A DNA stretch of 64,000 bases, from assembly GCF_016862435.1 (NCBI RefSeq), contig NZ_BOMY01000006.1, positions 48,345-112,344 of the forward strand, read 5' to 3'. Below the pieces are notes generated by a model. It saw only the letters and a program-made list of their open reading frames with translations, was not told where the DNA came from and did no database searches. Made by a program: the position numbers and the translations under genes. Each line of letters starts with the position of its first letter. Positions within the stretch are counted from its first letter, which is position 1. This document shows positions 8,336 through 17,901 of the stretch, one piece after another. The stretch is from Paractinoplanes tereljensis. Lineage in GTDB: Bacteria; Actinomycetota; Actinomycetes; Mycobacteriales; Micromonosporaceae.

Positions 8336-11300
8336 ATGCAGGTACGGCTGCTCGGACCGGTCGAGGTGGTCGGCCCGGACCGCGCGGTCCGCCCGGTGTC
8401 CGGGCTGCGCCGCAAGGCGGTCCTGGCGGTGCTGGCCCTGCGGCCCGGCGAGATCGTCAGCACCGACCGGCTGATCGAGACGGTGTGGGGCCGGAGCGCC
8501 GATGTCGCCCTCAACACCGTGCAGAGCCACGTCTCCTACCTGCGCCGGGTGCTCGGTGACCCGGCCGCGATCGTCACCCGGCCGCCCGGTTACCAGCTCG
8601 ACCTGGGCCCCGACGGCACCGACGCAGCCGTCGCCGAACGCCTGATCCGGGACGCCCGGCAGACCGGCAGCCTGGCCCGGCGGGCCGAGTCGCTGCGGTC
8701 GGCGCTGGCGCTGTGGCGTGGCCGGCCGCTGGCCGACCTGGTCGGCCTGCCCGGGCTGGCCGGTGAGTCGGACCGGCTGGCCGCGCTCGCGGCCGACGCC
8801 CGCCGGTCCCTGGCCGAGACCCGGCTGGCCCTCGGCGAACACGCCGACCTGCTGCCCGAGCTGCGGCAACTGGCCGGCGAGCATCCGTTCGACGAGCAGG
8901 TGCAGGGTCAGCTGGTGCTCGCGCTCTACCGGTCCGGCCGGCAGGCGGACGCGCTTGTCGTGCTGCGGGAGGTGCGCGCACGGCTCGCCGCCGAACTGGG
9001 CATCGATCCCGGTCCGGCGCTGCAGGAGCTGGCGGCGGCGGTGCTGCGGCAGAGCCCCTCGCTGGCTGCGCCTTTGCCGGCCGCTCCGGCCCGGTCTTTC
9101 GTCGGCCGCCGGGACGAACTCGACGCGACCGGCGACAACACCGTGCCGATGATCGCGGTCAGCGGTGACCCCGGCATCGGCAAGACCAGCCTGCTGCGCG
9201 AGTTCGCCCGGCGCGCGCAGCGGTCCGGGCGGGTGGTGGCCTGGGGGCGGGCCGCCGAGTACGAGCAAAACGTCCCGTTCGCCGTGATCACCGACGCGCT
9301 GAATGACCTGGCGGCGCCGCCGACCGGGGACGAAGACCTGCTGCGGGAGCTGCTGCCGGGTGACGGCGGTGCGGCACCGGTGCTGGGCGGCGAGCGGTAC
9401 CGGCTGCACCGGGCGGTCCGGGGCCTGCTCGAAGCCGCGGCCGGCCGGGCCGGCCTGCTGGTGGTTCTCGACGACCTGCACTGGGCCGACCACGGCTCGG
9501 CCGAGCTGCTGGAGTTCCTGTTGCGGCACCCGCCGGCCGGGCCGGTGCAGTTCGCCGTGGCCTACCGGCCGCGGCAGCTGCCCGGGCGCCTGCAGGACAG
9601 CCTCGGGCGGGCGGTCCTGGACGGCGTGGTGCAGCTGCTGGAGCTGGGTCCGCTGACCCGGGCCGACATCGACGAGCTGCTGCCCGAACGGCTGCCCGCG
9701 GCCCGGCGCCGCGAGCTGTACGAGGCCAGCGGTGGCAACCCGTTCTACCTGCACGCGCTGGCCCGGGCCGATCTGGGGCGGCTGTCCGCCGTACGGTCGG
9801 AGGCGGTTCGGGCCGCGCTGGCCGCCGAGCTCGGCGCCCTGGCCCCGATCGAGGCGAAGGTGGCCTGGGCCGCCGCCCTGGCCCCGGAGGTGGCCGAGCC
9901 GGAGCTGGTCGCCCGGACCGCGGAGGTGTCCGAGCGGGCCGTGCTCGCCGCCCTGGACCGGCTGGCGGCGCGGGACATCCTGCGGGCCGGCCAGCACGAC
10001 CGGTTCCAGTTCCGGCATCCGCTGCTGCGGCAGGCCGCCTACGAGAGCAGCGACCCGGGCTGGCGGGTCGGCGCCCACGCCCGCGCGGCGGCGGCCCTCC
10101 GGAAGAACGGCGCGGCCGCCGCGGAACAGGCGCACCACCTGGAACGATGCGCCACCCGTGGGGATCTCGAGGCGATCGAGGTGCTGCACCAGGCCGGCTC
10201 CGACGCGCTGAACAGCAACCCCGGCGTCGCCGCGCACTGGTTCAGCACAGCGTTGCGGCTGCTGCCGGACACCCCGGAGGCCGACGGCACCCGGATGGGG
10301 CTGCTCGTCGCGCAGGCCCAGGCGTTCGCGGTGACCGGCCGGCTGCCGGAGAGCCGGCAGACCCTGCACCAGCTGCTGCACCTGATCCCGGTCGCGGCAG
10401 CCGAACCGCGCGCCTCGCTTGTCGCCCTCTGCGCCGGCATCGAACGCCTGCTCGGGCGGCACACCGAGGCCAACGCTCAGCTCGCCGCCGAGCTGGCCGG
10501 GCTGGCCGGACTGCCCGAGGACGAGGACCGCGCCACCGCGATCCTGCTGCTCGGCCTGGCCAGCGACTTCACCTCGATCGACGCCGGGCCGGGCCCGTCG
10601 GCCGAGGCCGTCGCGGCCGCCCGCCGGGCCGGTGACCGGCCGCTGCTGGCGGCCGCGCTGGCCACCTCCGTCCTCAACGACCAGTGGACCGGGTGCGCCG
10701 ACCACGGCACCGGAGACCGGTTGACCGAGGCCGCCGCGCTGGTGGACGCCATGCCGGACGCCGAGGTTGCCGAGCTGTTGCACGGGGTCGCCTGGCTGGC
10801 CACGGCCGAGCTGTGCCACGACCGGCCGTACGACGCGGGCCGGCACGCCGAGCGCGCCCTGCTCGCCGCCCGGGCCAGCGGACAGACCACTCTGGCCGGT
10901 CAGATCCACGCCCTGCGGGCCTGCGTGCACCGCGCCCTCGGTGAGCTGCCGGCCGCGGCCCGCTGCCTGGAGGACGCCCGGGACGCGGCTGCGCTGCTCG
11001 ACACCGACGAACTCACCTCGCTGGTTCTGGCGTACCAGTGCGTGGTCGTCGCCCTGCAGGGCGACCTCGACCGGGCGCTGCGGCTGGGCCAGGAGGCGGT
11101 TGCGGTGGCCGGCCCCCGCCGGGACTACTTCGCCGGTGCGGCGGCCGGCGCCCTGGCCCAGGCCATGCTGTACGCCGGCGACCCGGCCGGGTGTGTCGAG
11201 GTGCTGCTGGGCGAGTCGGCGGATCCCCGGCTCACCCGGATCGACCCGGTCAGCCGCAGCGCCTGGTTCCTGATGCTGGCCGAGGCCGAGGCCACGCGCG

Positions 11301-11605
11301 GCCGGCTGGACCAGGCGATGACGTGGGCCGACCGGGCCCAGGCCGAGGCGGATCTGATCGACTCGCCGCGGCGGTCCGGGTCGGCCCGGCTCGCCCGGGC
11401 GTACGCCCTGCTGCCGACCGACCCGGCCGGCGCGGCGGCCAACGCCGAGGCGGCACAACGGTTGTTCAGCACCGGCGCCGACCCGATCGGCGCCGGGCTG
11501 GCGCACCTGGTGCTGGGGAAGGCCGGCGGCGGACCCGGACACGTAGCCCGGGCCCGCCGGCTCTTCGAACGCTGCGGCGCCGGTCTGCTCGCCGCCCGCG
11601 CCTGA
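8336..11605 (+). CDS. SARP/AfsR-type transcriptional activator with ATPase and TPR-like region
   Basis: 1089 residues. An OmpR-like winged helix (about 1-90) and a bacterial transcriptional activation domain (about 95-240) define the SARP part. An AAA/NB-ARC-like ATPase follows with Walker A GDPGIGKTS near 277-285 and Walker B VVLDDLHWAD near 375-385. The rest is a long Ala/Leu-rich helical repeat region of TPR type; no LuxR helix-turn-helix is seen at the end. Large SARPs of this build switch on secondary metabolism or secreted enzymes. The gene is divergent from the lipase-protease operon across 92 bp, making that operon the first candidate target. It ends 1 bp before the converging glycosidase-like gene. 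Confidence 0.92.
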   Translation: MQVRLLGPVEVVGPDRAVRPVSGLRRKAVLAVLALRPGEIVSTDRLIETVWGRSADVALNTVQSHVSYLRRVLGDPAAIVTRPPGYQLDLGPDGTDAAVAERLIRDARQTGSLARRAESLRSALALWRGRPLADLVGLPGLAGESDRLAALAADARRSLAETRLALGEHADLLPELRQLAGEHPFDEQVQGQLVLALYRSGRQADALVVLREVRARLAAELGIDPGPALQELAAAVLRQSPSLAAPLPAAPARSFVGRRDELDATGDNTVPMIAVSGDPGIGKTSLLREFARRAQRSGRVVAWGRAAEYEQNVPFAVITDALNDLAAPPTGDEDLLRELLPGDGGAAPVLGGERYRLHRAVRGLLEAAAGRAGLLVVLDDLHWADHGSAELLEFLLRHPPAGPVQFAVAYRPRQLPGRLQDSLGRAVLDGVVQLLELGPLTRADIDELLPERLPAARRRELYEASGGNPFYLHALARADLGRLSAVRSEAVRAALAAELGALAPIEAKVAWAAALAPEVAEPELVARTAEVSERAVLAALDRLAARDILRAGQHDRFQFRHPLLRQAAYESSDPGWRVGAHARAAAALRKNGAAAAEQAHHLERCATRGDLEAIEVLHQAGSDALNSNPGVAAHWFSTALRLLPDTPEADGTRMGLLVAQAQAFAVTGRLPESRQTLHQLLHLIPVAAAEPRASLVALCAGIERLLGRHTEANAQLAAELAGLAGLPEDEDRATAILLLGLASDFTSIDAGPGPSAEAVAAARRAGDRPLLAAALATSVLNDQWTGCADHGTGDRLTEAAALVDAMPDAEVAELLHGVAWLATAELCHDRPYDAGRHAERALLAARASGQTTLAGQIHALRACVHRALGELPAAARCLEDARDAAALLDTDELTSLVLAYQCVVVALQGDLDRALRLGQEAVAVAGPRRDYFAGAAAGALAQAMLYAGDPAGCVEVLLGESADPRLTRIDPVSRSAWFLMLAEAEATRGRLDQAMTWADRAQAEADLIDSPRRSGSARLARAYALLPTDPAGAAANAEAAQRLFSTGADPIGAGLAHLVLGKAGGGPGHVARARRLFERCGAGLLAARA

Positions 11606-11606
11606 C

Positions 11607-12560
11607 TCATGGCGTGGCCGCGGCCACCAGCTCCTGATAGGCGGCCACGCCGTCCGGGTCGGCGTATCCGCCGGCCGGGAAGGTGGTGGCGCCGAGATAC
11701 CAGTTGTCCATCTGCCAGTACGACACGATCCGGAAGTCGTGGCTGGTCAGCCACGTCCGGGAGGCGCGGATGGCCGGCCCTCGGGAGGCCCGGGTGCCCT
11801 GGTCGTCGTCGATCCCCCACTCCGGCAGGGTGAGCGGCTTGCCCAGCCCGGAGACAGCGTTGTACCAGCGGATCATCCGGGGGTCGGAGCCGATGCTGTA
11901 CGGGTCGTCGGGCTCGCTGCCCCGGGTGCTGGCCTGCCAGTAGAGGTCCAGCCCGTACGCGTCGGCGTAGGCGGCCGGGACGATCCAGTCCTGGATCTCG
12001 TAGTCGCCACCGGTGCCGTTGTTGGTGACCCGGGTCGAGCCGGTGCGCCACTGGTAGGACATGTAGATCGGGATGACGTTGAGCGTGGAGTTCGCGGCCT
12101 TGGCGACCGTGTAGGCCCGCTGGAAGGCGGCCACGAACTGCACCCCGGTCATGTCGTCCTCGGGCTCGTGGTAGTAGGTGAGGTAGGTGTTGGCAGGCAT
12201 CGCCGTGGCGATGTTCTGGATCTCGGTGTCGCAGCTGCCGGCCGCCACCGCGGTCGGTGTGCAGGACGTCTTGAACGAGTACCAGAGCACGCCACCGTTG
12301 GTGTTGTGGCAGGTGATGGCGTTGGCCGGCGGCAGCTGCCCGGCCGAGGCGAAGACCCGGCGGATGCCGAGGTTGCCCAGGTGGGTGCGTTCGTCGAGGA
12401 AGCCGGCGCAGGTGTTGCCGCTACCGACCGTGTCGGAGGCCGAGGTGGTCGCACCGACCGCGAGCGTGGGCAGAGTCGCCTGGGCCGCTGCCACATTCCC
12501 CAGCGTGAGGAGAACGACGACGGTGACCATGACGAGCGTCCTGGGTACAGAGCGTGTCAT
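11607..12560 (-). CDS. Secreted glycoside hydrolase-like protein (TIM-barrel, GH26-like motifs)
   Basis: 317 residues with a Sec signal peptide (about 1-28, VVLLTLGNVAAAQA). The segment YLTYYHEPEDD near 130 resembles the acid/base strand of GH26-type enzymes, and LPEWGID near 245-251 fits the strand carrying the nucleophile Glu. The rest has many aromatic residues as in sugar-binding clefts. Family assignment is tentative: this group is often annotated only as hypothetical in actinomycetes. No strong ribosome site precedes the ATG. It converges on the SARP gene with a 1-bp gap. Confidence 0.72.
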   Translation of the reverse strand: MTRSVPRTLVMVTVVVLLTLGNVAAAQATLPTLAVGATTSASDTVGSGNTCAGFLDERTHLGNLGIRRVFASAGQLPPANAITCHNTNGGVLWYSFKTSCTPTAVAAGSCDTEIQNIATAMPANTYLTYYHEPEDDMTGVQFVAAFQRAYTVAKAANSTLNVIPIYMSYQWRTGSTRVTNNGTGGDYEIQDWIVPAAYADAYGLDLYWQASTRGSEPDDPYSIGSDPRMIRWYNAVSGLGKPLTLPEWGIDDDQGTRASRGPAIRASRTWLTSHDFRIVSYWQMDNWYLGATTFPAGGYADPDGVAAYQELVAAATP

Positions 12561-12687
12561 GGCCGCAGCGTAAACAAATTCATAAATAGATCGCCATGCG
12601 TGAATATTTCACTCACGCGTGAGACCCAGATCAACAGCGGCGGGTACGCGAACCGCAGTACCGTATCGGCGTGCCGTTAAAACCGAT

Positions 12688-13647
12688 TTGACCAGCGCTG
12701 ACCTCAGCGACATCCGGCAGTCCGCCCTCGGCGCGGCCGACCCGCTCGGCGTCGCGGCCGTGCTCGCCGAGGCCGTCGACTCCGGTGGCCTCGCCGACCC
12801 GGACGATGCCGGATATGCCCTCACGCTCGCGGCCGAGATCGCCGAGAGCCGGACCAAACTCGATGCCGCCCTCCGGTACGCCGACCGGGCCGTCGACGCC
12901 TACAAGACGCGGGACGACACCCAGGCCGGCGCCGCCCACGCGCTGCGCGCCCGGATCCTGTTCCGGTCGGGCCGCGCGGACGAGGCGATGGCGGAGCTGG
13001 AACCGCTGCGCCCGCTGCTGACCCGCTATCCGGACGCCGCCGCGTACGTCACCGTGGCCCTGTCGGTCGGCGGCCAGAACAAGCTGGCCGAGCAGTGGCT
13101 GACCGAGGCCGTGCAGGCCACCCTGACCGAGCGCGACCAGCCCGCCGACCCGGCCAGCGCCGAGGACGCCGGTCAGCTGTTCTTCCTGCTCCAGCAGCGG
13201 CACCGGCTGCGGCACGCCCTCGGCCTGCCGCACGACACGCACGACAACCTGGCCGAGCGGCTCGAGACCCGGCTGGCCAACGCGGCCGCGGCCGGTGGGC
13301 CGGCCGACGACCTGCTGTTCTGGCCGCAGGCCGAGTTCGACCGGCTGCTGGCGAAGTGGCCGGCCCTGACCGAGTCGTACGACAAGAACTGGGACGACCA
13401 CCGCGCCCGGCTGGAGCGGGAACTGGTCCGGCTGACCGGCACCGGCCGGGTCGGCCTGGCGGTGTTCCCGGGCACGGTCGACGGGCTGGCCGGCGACGCG
13501 ACCGACGCCAAGGTCCGGGCGGCCTACGCACGCCAGCAGGAGACCGGCACCAACCGGATCAGCTGGCCGCCGGAGCGGAACGCGGCATGCTGGTGCGGGT
13601 CCGGCAACAAGTACAAGAAGTGCTGCCTGCCCCGATCGCGCGGCTGA
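12688..13647 (+). CDS. SEC-C motif protein
   Basis: The C-terminus has the SEC-C zinc-binding motif CWCGSGNKYKKCC, the same type of knuckle found at the end of SecA and in many nucleic-acid or ribosome-associated proteins. The N-terminal two thirds are helical and TPR-like (about 10-150), suggesting protein contacts. The start is uncertain. A TTG at 12688 gives 319 residues beginning TSADLSDIRQ; a GTG at 12619 in the same frame would add 23 residues of poor quality. Neither has a clear ribosome site, so leaderless expression is possible. The molecular role is unknown. Confidence 0.8.
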   Translation: MTSADLSDIRQSALGAADPLGVAAVLAEAVDSGGLADPDDAGYALTLAAEIAESRTKLDAALRYADRAVDAYKTRDDTQAGAAHALRARILFRSGRADEAMAELEPLRPLLTRYPDAAAYVTVALSVGGQNKLAEQWLTEAVQATLTERDQPADPASAEDAGQLFFLLQQRHRLRHALGLPHDTHDNLAERLETRLANAAAAGGPADDLLFWPQAEFDRLLAKWPALTESYDKNWDDHRARLERELVRLTGTGRVGLAVFPGTVDGLAGDATDAKVRAAYARQQETGTNRISWPPERNAACWCGSGNKYKKCCLPRSRG

Positions 13648-13650
13648 GTT

Positions 13651-14673
13651 TCAGTCGATATTGACGGTTAGCGTGCCGATGCCCTCGACCGAGTCCACGT
13701 CGACCCGGTTGGTGGCATCGGCCCAGCCGTCCGAGGTGATCACCTTCCCGGGCGTGACGTCCTCGTCGACCGAGCCGGCCACGATCACCGTCCCGGCCCC
13801 GACGCGCATGGTCAGCCGTACCGGAACGCCATTGGTCTTGATCTTGAGTTGGCTCATGCCGTGGGTGATGCGCACCGGCAGGGTCCCGGTCGCCCGGGGC
13901 AGGTCCAGGTCGAAGGTGTTCGCGCCGCCGGCCAACTCCAGCGAGGAGAGTTTGCTCCCGGTGAGGTCGGCGGCCGTCTGGGTGTTGCCGGCGGACAGCT
14001 TCAGGGCCCACTTGACCTGGCTGTTCAGCACGATCGTCACCGGCGGCGCGACCGTCGCCGGGGCCTTGACCAGGGTCAGCCGCAATTTCGTGCCGGAGAC
14101 GGCGACCTTCGGGGTGACCGCGGTGCCGCCGCCGGCGAGGGTGACCCGGTAGAGGGTGGTGCCGAGGTTCTGGCTGCGCACGGTGACCGACTTGTCGGAC
14201 GCCGCCACCTCGAACGTCGCCGCGGCCGGGAGTTTCGGCGCGGCCGACGTCGCTACGCTCTGGGTCGGCTTGGAAGTCGGGGGCGTGCTGTACGCCGCGG
14301 TGGGCGTGGGGGTCACCACCGTCTCGGTCGCCACCGGCGGGACGGTCCACGGGCTCGCCACCGGGATGGCGACCGGGGTGTCCGGTTCGGAGTTCGCCTT
14401 GACGATCGCCGTCGCCAGCACCGCGCCGACCAGCACAACCACCGCCAGGGCCAGCGCCAGCAAACCGCCGCGAGCCAGACGCACCCGGCCCGCGTCGTCC
14501 GGCGTCACCGGGCGCTGCGGAGGCCCGGCCAGACGCGGCGCCGGCGCCGGCGTGGGCGTAGGCGCGGCGTGCCGCCCATCGGCCGGCTCCGGGTCGGGCC
14601 AGAAGGCGACCATCGGCGGCTTCCGCGGTTCCGGCTGGTCACCGGACCGATTTGTGGGGGTTGACGGATCCAC
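13651..14673 (-). CDS. Single-pass membrane protein with extracytoplasmic beta domain
   Basis: A Pro-rich cytoplasmic stretch (about 1-65) precedes one transmembrane helix (GGLLALALAVVVLVGAVLATA), then a Thr/Pro linker and an outer domain of about 200 residues. The outer domain has repeated short beta strands (TFDLDLPRATG, LKIKTNG, GAGTVIVAGS), like DUF4097-type beta-helix proteins. Function unknown; a surface or envelope-stress role is only a guess. The GTG at 14673 is preferred (340 residues) because AGAGGA lies 7-8 nt upstream; an ATG at 14715 in frame has no ribosome site. Divergent from the lipoprotein gene. Confidence 0.78.
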   Translation of the reverse strand: MDPSTPTNRSGDQPEPRKPPMVAFWPDPEPADGRHAAPTPTPAPAPRLAGPPQRPVTPDDAGRVRLARGGLLALALAVVVLVGAVLATAIVKANSEPDTPVAIPVASPWTVPPVATETVVTPTPTAAYSTPPTSKPTQSVATSAAPKLPAAATFEVAASDKSVTVRSQNLGTTLYRVTLAGGGTAVTPKVAVSGTKLRLTLVKAPATVAPPVTIVLNSQVKWALKLSAGNTQTAADLTGSKLSSLELAGGANTFDLDLPRATGTLPVRITHGMSQLKIKTNGVPVRLTMRVGAGTVIVAGSVDEDVTPGKVITSDGWADATNRVDVDSVEGIGTLTVNID

Positions 14674-14799
14674 GGTGCTTTTCCTCTCGGCGGACCCCGA
14701 CAGCGATGCATCCATGGGTACGGACGTGAGGCCGCTTCGGATTGGCGGGCGGCCGAGAGATCCGTCCCTCGATAGGGTGTCGGCCTACGGGGGTGGGCG

Positions 14800-15285
14800 A
14801 TGTTGCGTGTCGGGGTTCGGTTCGCGGTGCTTCCGCTGGTCATCGCGCTGGTGACCGGCTGTAGTTCCGGCAAGGGTCTGCACGCCGACGTGCGCGACCT
14901 GGAGGAGACTCTGGTCGCCACCTATCTGGAGCCGCTCAATACGGCCGGCATCGAGACGTCCGTCGTGCGGACCTGTCGGTTCGCGGACGCGGTGGACGCG
15001 GCCTGGCACCTGTTGATCGAGGTGCGGGTCGACGCGCCCGAGGACCGGGTGGCCGACGTCCTGACACACGAGAAGGTCGTCGTGGTGCGCGGCCGCGAAC
15101 CGATGATCGTGCAGCAGATCTTCAACGAGCCCAATCAGGGCTGGGACGGCATCCTGGAGAAGGACGGCGACGGGTCGACGCTGAGCCTGGAACGCAGCTA
15201 CGTCGACCACGCCGGATGGAAAGACGCGATCGGGTGGGGCGAGGTCTGCGCGGACAGCCCGCCCGCGCCATCCCCCGTGCCATAG
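14800..15285 (+). CDS. Small lipoprotein of unknown function (161 aa)
   Basis: Signal peptide with a lipobox (LVIALVTGC, lipidated Cys about 21) followed by a Ser/Gly linker, so the mature protein is membrane-anchored outside. The 140-residue domain alternates strands and helices and has two further Cys (VVRTCRF and EVCADS) that may pair. The family is not recognised. It lies 9 bp upstream of the MFS gene and probably shares its transcript. Confidence 0.78.
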   Translation: MLRVGVRFAVLPLVIALVTGCSSGKGLHADVRDLEETLVATYLEPLNTAGIETSVVRTCRFADAVDAAWHLLIEVRVDAPEDRVADVLTHEKVVVVRGREPMIVQQIFNEPNQGWDGILEKDGDGSTLSLERSYVDHAGWKDAIGWGEVCADSPPAPSPVP

Positions 15286-15294
15286 GGTCCTCCG

Positions 15295-16515
15295 GTGCGA
15301 TCGAGTGATTGGCGGGCTGACTTCCGGCGGCGGTGGGCGGCGTTCGCGGTCGGCGAGTTCGGCAGCGCGCTCGGCTACTCGGCGCTGCCGATCGTCGCGG
15401 TGCTGGTCCTCGGCGCCTCGGACTTCCGGGTCTCGCTGCTGACCGTGCTGGCCGGGCTGGTCAGCGCGGCGGTGGCGCTGCCGCTCGGGCCGTGGATCGA
15501 GCACCACCGGAAAATGCCGGTGATGGTGGTCGCCGATCTGGTGCGCTTCGCCGTGGTCGCGTCGGTGCCGGTCGCCGCCTGGTTCGGCGTGCTGAGCTAC
15601 TGGCATCTCTGTCTGGTGGCCGTGGTGCAGATGGCGGCCCGGCTGGCCTTCGACTCGGCCGGGGTGGCGCAGCTGCGCACGCTGGTGCCGGCCGAGCATC
15701 GCGCGGACGCCAACGGGCGGTTCGAGACGACCCGGTGGACCGCCAACGCGGTCGGGCCGCCGGTCGGCGGCGTGCTGATCTCCTGGCTCGGCGCCACCGT
15801 GACGATGGTTCTCGACGCGGTCAGCTTCCTGGTCTCCGCGCTGCTGCTGCGCGGCCTGCGGGTGTCCGAGCCGGCGCCGCCACCCCGGGCGACCGGACAG
15901 CACTGGCTGCGGGACGTCACCGCCGGATGGCGGTACATCCTCGGGCACCGCGGGTTGGCCGCGCTGTTCTGGAACTCGATGATCTTCGGGGGCTGCTTGA
16001 TGGCCCTGGTGCCGCTGATGGCCGTCTTCGTGCTCCGCGATCTCGGGTTCCCGGCTTGGCAGTACGGGCTGATCACGGGGGTGTCCAGTGTGGCCGGGAT
16101 CGTCGGCTCGATGCTGGTCAAGCCGGTCACCCGGCGGCTCGGCGAGCACCGCACCCTGCTGCTCGGCGGGATCGGCCGCAACCTGTGGCTCGGGCTGGTG
16201 CCGCTGGCCACGGCCGGGCTTTCCGGGCTGGTCCTGCTCGCCGCCTCGGAGTTTCTGCTGGTGCTGTTCGCCGGCCTGTTCAGCCCGTCGTTCGCGACCT
16301 ACCGGATGAACGCCACCGACGACGCCCACATGTCCCGGGTGGTGATGGCCTGGTCGATCACCAACAAGGTGGTCCAGCCAGTGTTCATCGCGGCGGCCGG
16401 CGCGCTCGCGGCCGTTACCAGCGCCCGAACCGCCCTGACCGTCCTGGCCGTCATCCTGCTCACCGGCATTGCGTTCCTGCCCTGGCGCACGGCCGACAAG
16501 CGAGTCGCCGCATGA
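15295..16515 (+). CDS. MFS transporter (exporter-type, 12 TM)
   Basis: 406 residues with 10-12 hydrophobic segments and the layout of the MFS_3 / macrolide-efflux-like group (LGYSALPIVAVLVLGASDFRVS at the N-terminus, RTLVPAEHRADANGRFETTRW after TM4). Substrate unknown; drug or metabolite export is the usual role. GTG start at 15295, 9 bp after the lipoprotein gene. Its stop overlaps the start of cobK by 4 bases (ATGA), so the two are translationally coupled. Confidence 0.87.
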   Translation: MRSSDWRADFRRRWAAFAVGEFGSALGYSALPIVAVLVLGASDFRVSLLTVLAGLVSAAVALPLGPWIEHHRKMPVMVVADLVRFAVVASVPVAAWFGVLSYWHLCLVAVVQMAARLAFDSAGVAQLRTLVPAEHRADANGRFETTRWTANAVGPPVGGVLISWLGATVTMVLDAVSFLVSALLLRGLRVSEPAPPPRATGQHWLRDVTAGWRYILGHRGLAALFWNSMIFGGCLMALVPLMAVFVLRDLGFPAWQYGLITGVSSVAGIVGSMLVKPVTRRLGEHRTLLLGGIGRNLWLGLVPLATAGLSGLVLLAASEFLLVLFAGLFSPSFATYRMNATDDAHMSRVVMAWSITNKVVQPVFIAAAGALAAVTSARTALTVLAVILLTGIAFLPWRTADKRVAA

Positions 16516-17240
16516 TCGTTCTCGTTCTGGGTGGGACCTCCGAGGCCCGCGCCCTCGCCGGCGCGCTGGCCGGGCACACCGTGATCAGTTCGCTTGCCGG
16601 GCGGACCAGCTCTCCGCTGCTCCCGGCCGGTGAGGTGCGGATCGGCGGGTTCGGCGGGGTCGACGGGCTCGCCGGATTTCTCCGGGAGCGGCGGATCGAC
16701 GTGGTGGTCGACGCTACGCATCCGTTCGCGGCGCGGATCAGCGCCAACGCGGTGGAGGCGGCCGGGCTCGCCGGGGTTCCACTGCTTCGCTTCCAGCGGC
16801 CGGGCTGGTTCGCCGAGCCCGAGGACGTCTGGCACCGCGTACCAGATCTTGAAGAAGCCGCCGCCGTTCTCCCCCGGCTTGGCCATCGGGTTTTTCTGAC
16901 CACCGGGCGGCAGGGCATCGGCGCGTTCGCCGAGGTGGACGAGTGCTGGTTCCTGGCCCGGTCGGTGGAACCGCCGGAAGCGCCGAAGCCCCGGCACCTC
17001 GCGGTGATCCTGGACCGGGGGCCGTTCACCCTGGACGGGGAGCGGCGGCTGCTCGACGAGCACCGCATCGAGGTGCTGGTGACCAAGGACAGTGGCGGTG
17101 CGGCGGCCAAGCTCGTCGCCGCGCGCGAACGCGGGATCCCGGTCGTGCTCGTCGACCGGCCGCCGGCACCCGGTGGAGAGATGGCGACCACGATGGACGC
17201 GGCCGTCGACTGGGTCACCCGGAAGGTGGACTCTGGGTAA
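16512..17240 (+). CDS. cobK: Precorrin-6A reductase CobK (cobalamin biosynthesis)
   Basis: 242 residues, the normal family length. The nucleotide-binding N-terminus LVLGGTSEARALA and the core segments DATHPFAARIS, FLTTGRQG and VTKDSGG...KL are hallmarks of CobK/CbiJ. The enzyme uses NADPH to reduce precorrin-6A to precorrin-6B during corrin ring formation. Start fixed by the ATGA overlap with the MFS gene. No other corrin genes are in the window, so this copy stands apart from a cob operon. Confidence 0.92.
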   Translation: MIVLVLGGTSEARALAGALAGHTVISSLAGRTSSPLLPAGEVRIGGFGGVDGLAGFLRERRIDVVVDATHPFAARISANAVEAAGLAGVPLLRFQRPGWFAEPEDVWHRVPDLEEAAAVLPRLGHRVFLTTGRQGIGAFAEVDECWFLARSVEPPEAPKPRHLAVILDRGPFTLDGERRLLDEHRIEVLVTKDSGGAAAKLVAARERGIPVVLVDRPPAPGGEMATTMDAAVDWVTRKVDSG

Positions 17241-17274
17241 CCGGGCTGTTGCACGGCAGTGGCACGCTCGGGCT

Positions 17275-17901
17275 ATGGCGCGCCGTCAGCTCTACCGGGA
17301 TCTCAACGATGTTCGCGGGCTGGTGGCGGACGCGCTGGCCCGGCTCGAGGAGATCTCGGGGAGCGCCGAGGAATATTGGGTGCGGTCGGCGCTGGCCCGG
17401 GTGCGCGGGATGGACGGCATGCTGGTGGCCGCCTCCGGTGGGCTGTCCGGCTGGAGTCGCACCCTGATCAGTGCGGTGCTGGCGTTTCCGCTGCTCTGGG
17501 CGGTGGCCTGGGCCTCGGCCGCGATCGGGGCCGGTTCGCTCTGGGTCATCGTGATCACCGTGCTGGCGCTGGGCGTGGCCATGCCGGGACTGCTCTGGGT
17601 CACCGGGCGGATCTCGCGGCTGGTCGACGGCCGCCGGATGGGCGCGGGGCCGCGGGCCGGCGAGGCCGGTAAGGGTGACCTCGACGAGGTCATCGAGGTG
17701 CTGGTGCGGGCCCGGGTGCGGCTGGTGTCGGCGGCTCTGCGGCAGGTGGGGTCGCGGCGCTGGGACGCCGCGCGTCTCGCCCGGCTGGCCCGCACCGACC
17801 GGGCGATCAACCGGATCGCCGACGCCGACATGCTGCTCTGCCAGGCCATCGACTTTTTAGAGATCCACGCAGCGGAGCAGCAGGTAAGGCGGGCGGCATG
17901 A
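17275..17901 (+). CDS. Two-TM membrane protein of unknown function (208 aa)
   Basis: A helical cytoplasmic N-terminus (about 1-60) is followed by two adjacent transmembrane helices (TLISAVLAFPLLWAVAWAS and SLWVIVITVLALGVAMPGLL) and a long charged helical C-terminus. No known domain is recognised. It overlaps the next gene by 4 bases (ATGA); both proteins have the same two-TM plan, so they probably form one complex. Confidence 0.75.
   Translation: MARRQLYRDLNDVRGLVADALARLEEISGSAEEYWVRSALARVRGMDGMLVAASGGLSGWSRTLISAVLAFPLLWAVAWASAAIGAGSLWVIVITVLALGVAMPGLLWVTGRISRLVDGRRMGAGPRAGEAGKGDLDEVIEVLVRARVRLVSAALRQVGSRRWDAARLARLARTDRAINRIADADMLLCQAIDFLEIHAAEQQVRRAA

Noticed and set aside
8255..11542. Long minus-strand frame opposite the SARP gene
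   Set aside because: Shadow frame of a high-GC gene; the plus strand holds SARP, Walker A and Walker B motifs.
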